Translations under genes and position numbers: made by a program | Notes under the pieces: model-generated | Seen by the model: the letters and a program-made list of their open reading frames with translations, nothing else | Told to the model about the DNA's origin: nothing | Databases searched by the model: none | Shown here: positions 35,879-38,954 of the stretch, piece by piece | Numbering within the stretch: position 1 is the stretch's first letter | How the letters are laid out: the number at the start of each line of letters is the position of its first letter | Assembly: GCF_023284005.1 (NCBI RefSeq) | Contig: NZ_JAKIKS010000047.1 | Coordinates: 1 to 38,954, forward strand | Direction: 5' to 3' | Origin: Shewanella surugensis | Lineage (GTDB): Bacteria; Pseudomonadota; Gammaproteobacteria; Enterobacterales; Shewanellaceae | Length of the DNA stretch: 38,954 nt

Positions 35879-36112
35879 GTGAGTAACGAAATTCCAGAAT
35901 TAACCCTATCAGCAAGTGATGAATATATTGAGCTATATAAGATATTAAAAGTACAAGGAATGGTCAGTGGTGGTGGTGAAGCTAAGCACGTTATTTCTGA
36001 AGGTTTAGTATTGGTTAATGGTGAAGTCGAAACCCGTAAACGTAAGAAAGTGATGGCGGGTGAAGTCGTTGCTTTTAATGGTGAGTCGGTAAAAATCCTC
36101 GCGGCCCAATAA
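35879..36112 (+). CDS. ybcJ: YbcJ-like S4-domain RNA-binding protein
   Basis: The 77-residue protein starts at GTG 35879 with an S4 RNA-binding fold: YIELYKILKVQGMVSGGGEA, KHVISEGLVLVNGEVETRKR, KKVMAGEVV. The GG..AK and VNGEVETRKRKK features match E. coli YbcJ (70 residues), thought to bind RNA. Its start fits the family length, and the earlier sequence is not coding. The next gene follows after 94 bases. Confidence 0.9.
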   Translation: MSNEIPELTLSASDEYIELYKILKVQGMVSGGGEAKHVISEGLVLVNGEVETRKRKKVMAGEVVAFNGESVKILAAQ

Positions 36113-36206
36113 ATCAGATTTTTAAAACGATACCCAATCCACCTGAATGCTGTATTTTTCAGTCGCTTGGGTATATCGGTCAATTAAAGTGTTAGTGGAG
36201 TAAGAC

Positions 36207-36593
36207 ATGCAATACCCTGATGATGATAATGGTAAAATGTTGACAGCAATGGCTGATGCGGGCATTGATTTATCAAAGGCGCTTGATATTGATTTCTTTT
36301 TAGTCTTTGATGATCAAAGAGATGCCGAATCGGCATTAGAAGGCATACAAACAACGGATTTGGACGGTGAAGTTGAGCTGTTATTGAATGATGAATCGGG
36401 AAAATGGGAGCTTATCGTTTGTCTTAATATGCTACCTGAGTATGATGCCTTGGTATCACAAGAATCTCATTTGAATGATTTTTCGGGTGAATTTGGTGGC
36501 GTCAGTGATGGTTGGGGTGTGATGCAACATCAAGACGGTGATGATGAGTTTATGGATGATGATCATGAACATGGGACAGATTGTAAGCATTGA
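36207..36593 (+). CDS. RraB-family protein (regulator of ribonuclease E activity B-like)
   Basis: The 128-residue acidic protein resembles the RraB/YjgD family. N-terminal helices (NGKMLTAMADAGIDLSKALD) are followed by IDFFLVFDDQRDAESALEGI, the strand WELIVCLNMLPEYDALVSQE and the signature FGGVSDGWGVMQ. A His/Asp-rich tail (DDEFMDDDHEHGTDCKH) follows. RraB binds RNase E and inhibits its action on some transcripts. Sequence similarity to E. coli RraB is modest, so function is inferred by family. A hairpin at 36631-36657 follows. Confidence 0.8.
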   Translation: MQYPDDDNGKMLTAMADAGIDLSKALDIDFFLVFDDQRDAESALEGIQTTDLDGEVELLLNDESGKWELIVCLNMLPEYDALVSQESHLNDFSGEFGGVSDGWGVMQHQDGDDEFMDDDHEHGTDCKH

Positions 36594-36630
36594 TCTGCTT
36601 TAAGCAGATCAATACAGTTCAAGATCAAGT

Positions 36631-36667
36631 TGAGTGTCGCTTTTGATGCGACACTCAGTGTTATTTT
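36631..36667 (+). terminator. probable terminator after the rraB-like gene
   Basis: TGAGTGTCGC (36631-36640) pairs perfectly with GCGACACTCA (36648-36657) around TTTTGAT. GTGTTATTTT follows. A shorter inverted repeat GATCTGCTT/AAGCAGATC lies at about 36592-36610. Confidence 0.65.
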
Positions 36668-36869
36668 CGGTTGTTATATTTTAACTGTTAGCTTTGTGCT
36701 GTTAAAGTATTCACTTCATCGTTATTAAAGTTAAGTGCTGAAGGTCTTCGGCATTTCATATTCGCTTCAGCATTTAAGTTTAGCCTTCTAATTAAAGTGT
36801 CCCCTTTTTTAATTAAGCTTCGTTTAATGACTATCGTTTTTTCATTTTCCTCACGGCAGCGCTAAGATC

Positions 36870-36924
36870 GTGAGTTCCCACTCACACAGGGGTAAAGAGG
36901 ACTGCTCGTCCTTATCCTCTTTAC
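36870..36924. repeat. paired hairpins in gene-free DNA
   Basis: GTGAG (36870-36874) pairs with CTCAC (36881-36885), and GTAAAGAGGA (36892-36901) pairs perfectly with TCCTCTTTAC (36915-36924). The loop contains GTCCTTA, also seen in the loops of the structured repeats further right. No convincing gene covers 36668-37742; a 72-codon frame at 36932-37150 looks accidental. Confidence 0.6.
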
Positions 36925-37160
36925 AATCTCCATGACGCCCGACGGAGCATTTCACTTTAATTCTCGATATACAAAAATATCTACCGCCTCATATTCGCCA
37001 TCCGTGGCTCAACTAAGGCTATTATCGACATCCTGTCTTAATCACAATATTTTTTCTCGAATAATTAAAGCTACTCCGATGGGAATATTAAAGCACCAGC
37101 AGTGGGTTTATTTGATATTGATAACATGTGTTTGGATTGCAATACGTTAGCCGTATTTAT

Positions 37161-37215
37161 CGCTTGCAGCGGGGTTTTGTGTAAATACACAAATAACATG
37201 CCGTGAATATCTGAC
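37161..37215 (+). repeat. deleted third copy of the structured repeat
   Basis: GCTTGCAGCGGGGTTTTGTG resembles the left end of the two full copies (CCTGCAGCAG..TT.TGTG). CACAAATAACATGCCGTG then resembles their outer-stem region (ACAAATAACATCCATG), with about 50 bases missing between. Confidence 0.45.
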
Positions 37216-37311
37216 CTGCAGGGATAGCAGGAAATGCCTTTTATTGTTGGCTTTTGGGAATTTAGTATTGGTTGAGTGTATTGTTAGTCGAACCTTCATT
37301 GATATTTATTG

Positions 37312-37468
37312 CCTGCAGCAGGCTTCTGTGCAAACTCACTTGTGACACAGCGCAAGTATATCCCTATAGCTTCGGCCGTGACAAATAACATCCATGTTTA
37401 ACAGCCAGATAAATGTCCTTATTTATCGTTCCAAGCGCTTTGCTATGCAAATCCTCACCTTGTCACGG
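37312..37468 (+). repeat. structured repeat element, copy A
   Basis: The element starts CCTGCAGCAG. After 64 bases comes an outer 9-bp stem CCGTGACAA (37376-37384)/TTGTCACGG (37460-37468). It encloses two hairpins, GATAAAT (37408-37414)/ATTTATC (37421-37427) and TTTGC (37439-37443)/GCAAA (37447-37451). Copy B at 38611 has the same layout with compensating base changes. Function is unknown: a structured RNA or a mobile repeat. Confidence 0.75.
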
Positions 37469-37742
37469 ACGGTCACAACCGTGTTTACACTGAGTTGAAC
37501 AGCAAAAGCTGTGTGTTGCGTTGATTTGGGTTGTTGGTTTTAAAGTATGGATTAAGTCATGATCTGATAATTGTGAGCAGGATCAATTGTTTTTACTTTG
37601 CCGTCACTCTGCTTCAAACCTTTTGTTTACAAAAGTAATAGTGAGGTGGTATTTTTGCGGGCTAGTATTGGGAGCATAGCGAATTAGATCTTTTAGTTTA
37701 AAATATAGGCTAAAAAAATCATAAAATCATTTAGGTAGTAAC

Positions 37743-38156
37743 ATGAAAATAACGGTTTTACTTTTATTCGGCTTTATAGTTTCAGGGTGCAGTACCGTTA
37801 AGTACGTAGAGCCAAGTGAGGGGCCTACAGCAAAAGTCCGATTTAGCTCTGACTTAAAAGAAATAGTAGTTGTGCGCGCTTACGATGATAGTGGATGCTC
37901 TAATGAAAGGGAATGGATGAGGCTGAGGAAAGGATTTCTGTTTAATAGCGATCCAAGAATATTAGACATTCCATTAAGTGATGGAATTCATAAAAATGCT
38001 TTTAAAGAATTTTATATTACTTCCGGTGAAGAGCACGTTTTTATGTTTAAAGGAATCGTTGTTAGTAACGCGGTGATACATTCTTGTGGAGTACCGATAA
38101 AAGTTGTATTTGAGTCAGGCAAGATGTACGAAGTGAAGCTTATTGCTGAGATCTAG
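37743..38156 (+). CDS. small orphan lipoprotein, unknown function
   Basis: The 137-residue protein begins MKITVLLLFGFIVSGCSTVK, a clear lipobox with Cys at residue 16. The mature part is predicted beta-rich (KVRFSSDLKEIVVVRAYDDS, KEFYITSGEEHVFMFKGIVV, PIKVVFESGKMYEVKLIAEI). It has two further cysteines that could pair (YDDSGCSNE and VIHSCGVP). I do not recognise the family. AGGTAG lies just upstream of the ATG, and AT-rich DNA precedes it. It sits alone between two copies of the structured repeat, suggesting cargo of, or insertion next to, a mobile or recombining unit. Confidence 0.7.
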   Translation: MKITVLLLFGFIVSGCSTVKYVEPSEGPTAKVRFSSDLKEIVVVRAYDDSGCSNEREWMRLRKGFLFNSDPRILDIPLSDGIHKNAFKEFYITSGEEHVFMFKGIVVSNAVIHSCGVPIKVVFESGKMYEVKLIAEI

Positions 38157-38610
38157 GAACTATAGTCAAAAATTCAGTATGTGTTCGGTTGATATTAATG
38201 AAATCGTAGAAATAAGTAAAAACCAGTTTGAGCGTAAGAACATTTCTCATCATAAAAACTCAGTTGAAGGTTTTGGACCAAGGTGTAAAGAAGTTTTCAG
38301 AAAAAAGATGTCTTTATATCTGGCTAAGTTACAAGGTCGCCAGTTCAGCTTCTATTGATTGGGCTAACAACGGTTGAGCGCCTGTTTTTAATCGTTTCTC
38401 TTAACGGACTTACTGGTGTATCAATGGAAATAACACTACCATTTTCAATCATTGCGATGTCTCTTTTGTTAATTGTTGATCCGCCAAGATCAATTAACAG
38501 GCTACATCGCAACGTTTCTTTCTCATACACCAGAAACGACTATAGCTCGGTGTTTTTTCGATTTGTGGTTATTTTTATATAGCTGCCTACATTCTAATTT
38601 GTGTTCATTT
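38157..38610. other. gene-poor stretch with possible gene fragments
   Basis: Plus strand: a 59-codon frame from ATG 38179 to 38358 (MCSVDINEIVEISKNQFERK ...) lacks a good ribosome-binding site. Minus strand: a frame 38530-38345 reads LLIDLGGSTINKRDIAMIEN then ISIDTPVSPLRETIKNR, which looks protein-like and could be the C-terminal end of a decayed gene. Neither can be confirmed from sequence alone. It holds no other feature I can see. Confidence 0.3.
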
Positions 38611-38766
38611 CCTGCAGCAGCTTTTTGTGCCGATACCTCAGTGAGACGCTGTGAAGCCATCCTTGGCCGCTTTACGGTTTCAAATAACTTCCTTGCCTAA
38701 ATGCCAGCCAAATATCCTTATTTGTCGCTCATAGCGGTCATTGTTATGACCTTCGCCTTGAAACCG
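38611..38766 (+). repeat. structured repeat element, copy B
   Basis: The element starts CCTGCAGCAG. After exactly 64 bases comes the outer stem CGGTTTCAA (38675-38683)/TTGAAACCG (38758-38766). It encloses hairpins CAAAT (38709-38713)/ATTTG (38720-38724) with loop ATCCTT, and GGTCAT (38736-38741)/ATGACC (38746-38751) with loop TGTT. It is clearly related to copy A (for example CAAATAAC.TCC.TG, GCCAG..AAAT.TCCTTATTT.TCG) but all stems differ in sequence while still pairing. Confidence 0.75.
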
Positions 38767-38858
38767 AAACTCACTGTTGCATCTACACTAGGTTTCAAAA
38801 GCAAAGTGAGCGTCCGGCGAACTACGCCTTGCTTAGATTAACATGCCAAGGTAAGAGA

Positions 38859-38954
38859 CTATTGAGGTCGCAGTTGGGAGAGGATAATTGTTCCAAACAG
38901 TGTGCGATATAATCGAAGGGGATTAAGCCATTCGATTACATCGAACATTGCTTG
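38859..38954 (-). pseudogene. C-terminal remnant of an IS3-family transposase (runs off the window)
   Basis: The minus-strand frame from 38954 reads QAMFDVIEWLNPLRLYRTLF then GTIILSQLRPQ and a stop at 38859-38861. AMFDVIEW..NP.R matches the end of IS3-family orfB integrase domains (normally ...YNPxRRHSxLGYxSP). The expected tail after the RHS position is lost, so it is probably frameshifted or decayed. Only the last 31 codons are in the window. Confidence 0.5.

Noticed and set aside
36932..37150. 72-codon plus-strand frame
   Set aside because: Composition is not protein-like, there is no ribosome-binding site, and it runs over hairpins and the repeat region.
38355..38582. 75-codon plus-strand hydrophobic frame
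   Set aside because: It overlaps the more protein-like minus-strand frame, has no ribosome-binding site, and looks like its shadow.
37312..38766. Integron attC sites as explanation of the structured repeats
   Set aside because: The flanking stems vary as in attC, but the expected GTTRRRY/RYYYAAC boxes are missing, the elements carry a further 64-base conserved left part, and no integrase is present.

Overview
The window looks like the chromosome of a marine gammaproteobacterium, most likely Shewanella or a close relative. The base composition is moderately AT-rich. The core gene order (ybaN, apt, dnaX, ybaB, recR, htpG, cnoX/ybbN, adk, gsk) follows the enterobacterial/Shewanella arrangement. 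The accessory content is also typical: a TonB2-type energy-transduction operon, a lone astB, a DUF885 lipoprotein and a perfect FNR/EtrA-type box. The genus call is inference from gene content.

Left edge (1-2441) is a mobile-element zone. It holds the end of an IS5-family copy, a 262-bp MITE with perfect 20-bp terminal repeats sharing one CTAG with that IS, an intact methyltransferase gene, and an ABC substrate-binding-protein pseudogene. The pseudogene has a stop codon in its signal peptide and is cut by a shrunken IS3-family element. 2442-4500 carries dedA, a DksA/TraR-type zinc-finger gene and dusC.

4790-6903 is the most exciting locus: a metal-buffering RiPP ('bufferin'/HvfABC-like) operon. 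A secreted precursor with six E-G-[KS]-C-G type motifs, four of them in a 12-residue repeat, is followed by a strong hairpin, then a DUF692 (MNIO) enzyme and its DUF2063 partner in one-base overlap. The class is known. The repeat layout of this precursor and the hairpin that could set stoichiometry are worth checking. It is followed by a perfect FNR box and a 39-residue membrane protein.

7304-17969 is the core block. dnaX is unusually long (934 codons), with short tandem peptide repeats in its linker and an A-AAA-AAG slippery heptamer whose -1 frame stops after one codon. htpG has a textbook sigma-32 promoter. hemH, commonly found between adk and gsk, is absent. 18092-26677 carries a dicarboxylate/amino-acid symporter, a large Ig-like lipoprotein, astB and topA.

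27591-32545 is a tightly packed TonB2 operon (DUF3450, TtpC-like ExbB, ExbB, ExbD, TonB, TPR protein), after which come a degenerate GGDEF protein, a DUF885 lipoprotein, ppiC, a ybcJ-like S4 gene and an rraB-like gene.

36600-38954 is gene-poor and repeat-rich. Two copies of a ~157-bp element (37312-37468 and 38611-38766) have diverged in sequence but keep an outer 9-bp stem and two inner hairpins by compensating changes at identical spacing. A third, deleted copy lies at about 37161-37215. The two full copies flank a small orphan lipoprotein gene. The window ends in a decayed IS3-family transposase tail. No tRNA, rRNA or CRISPR array was seen.
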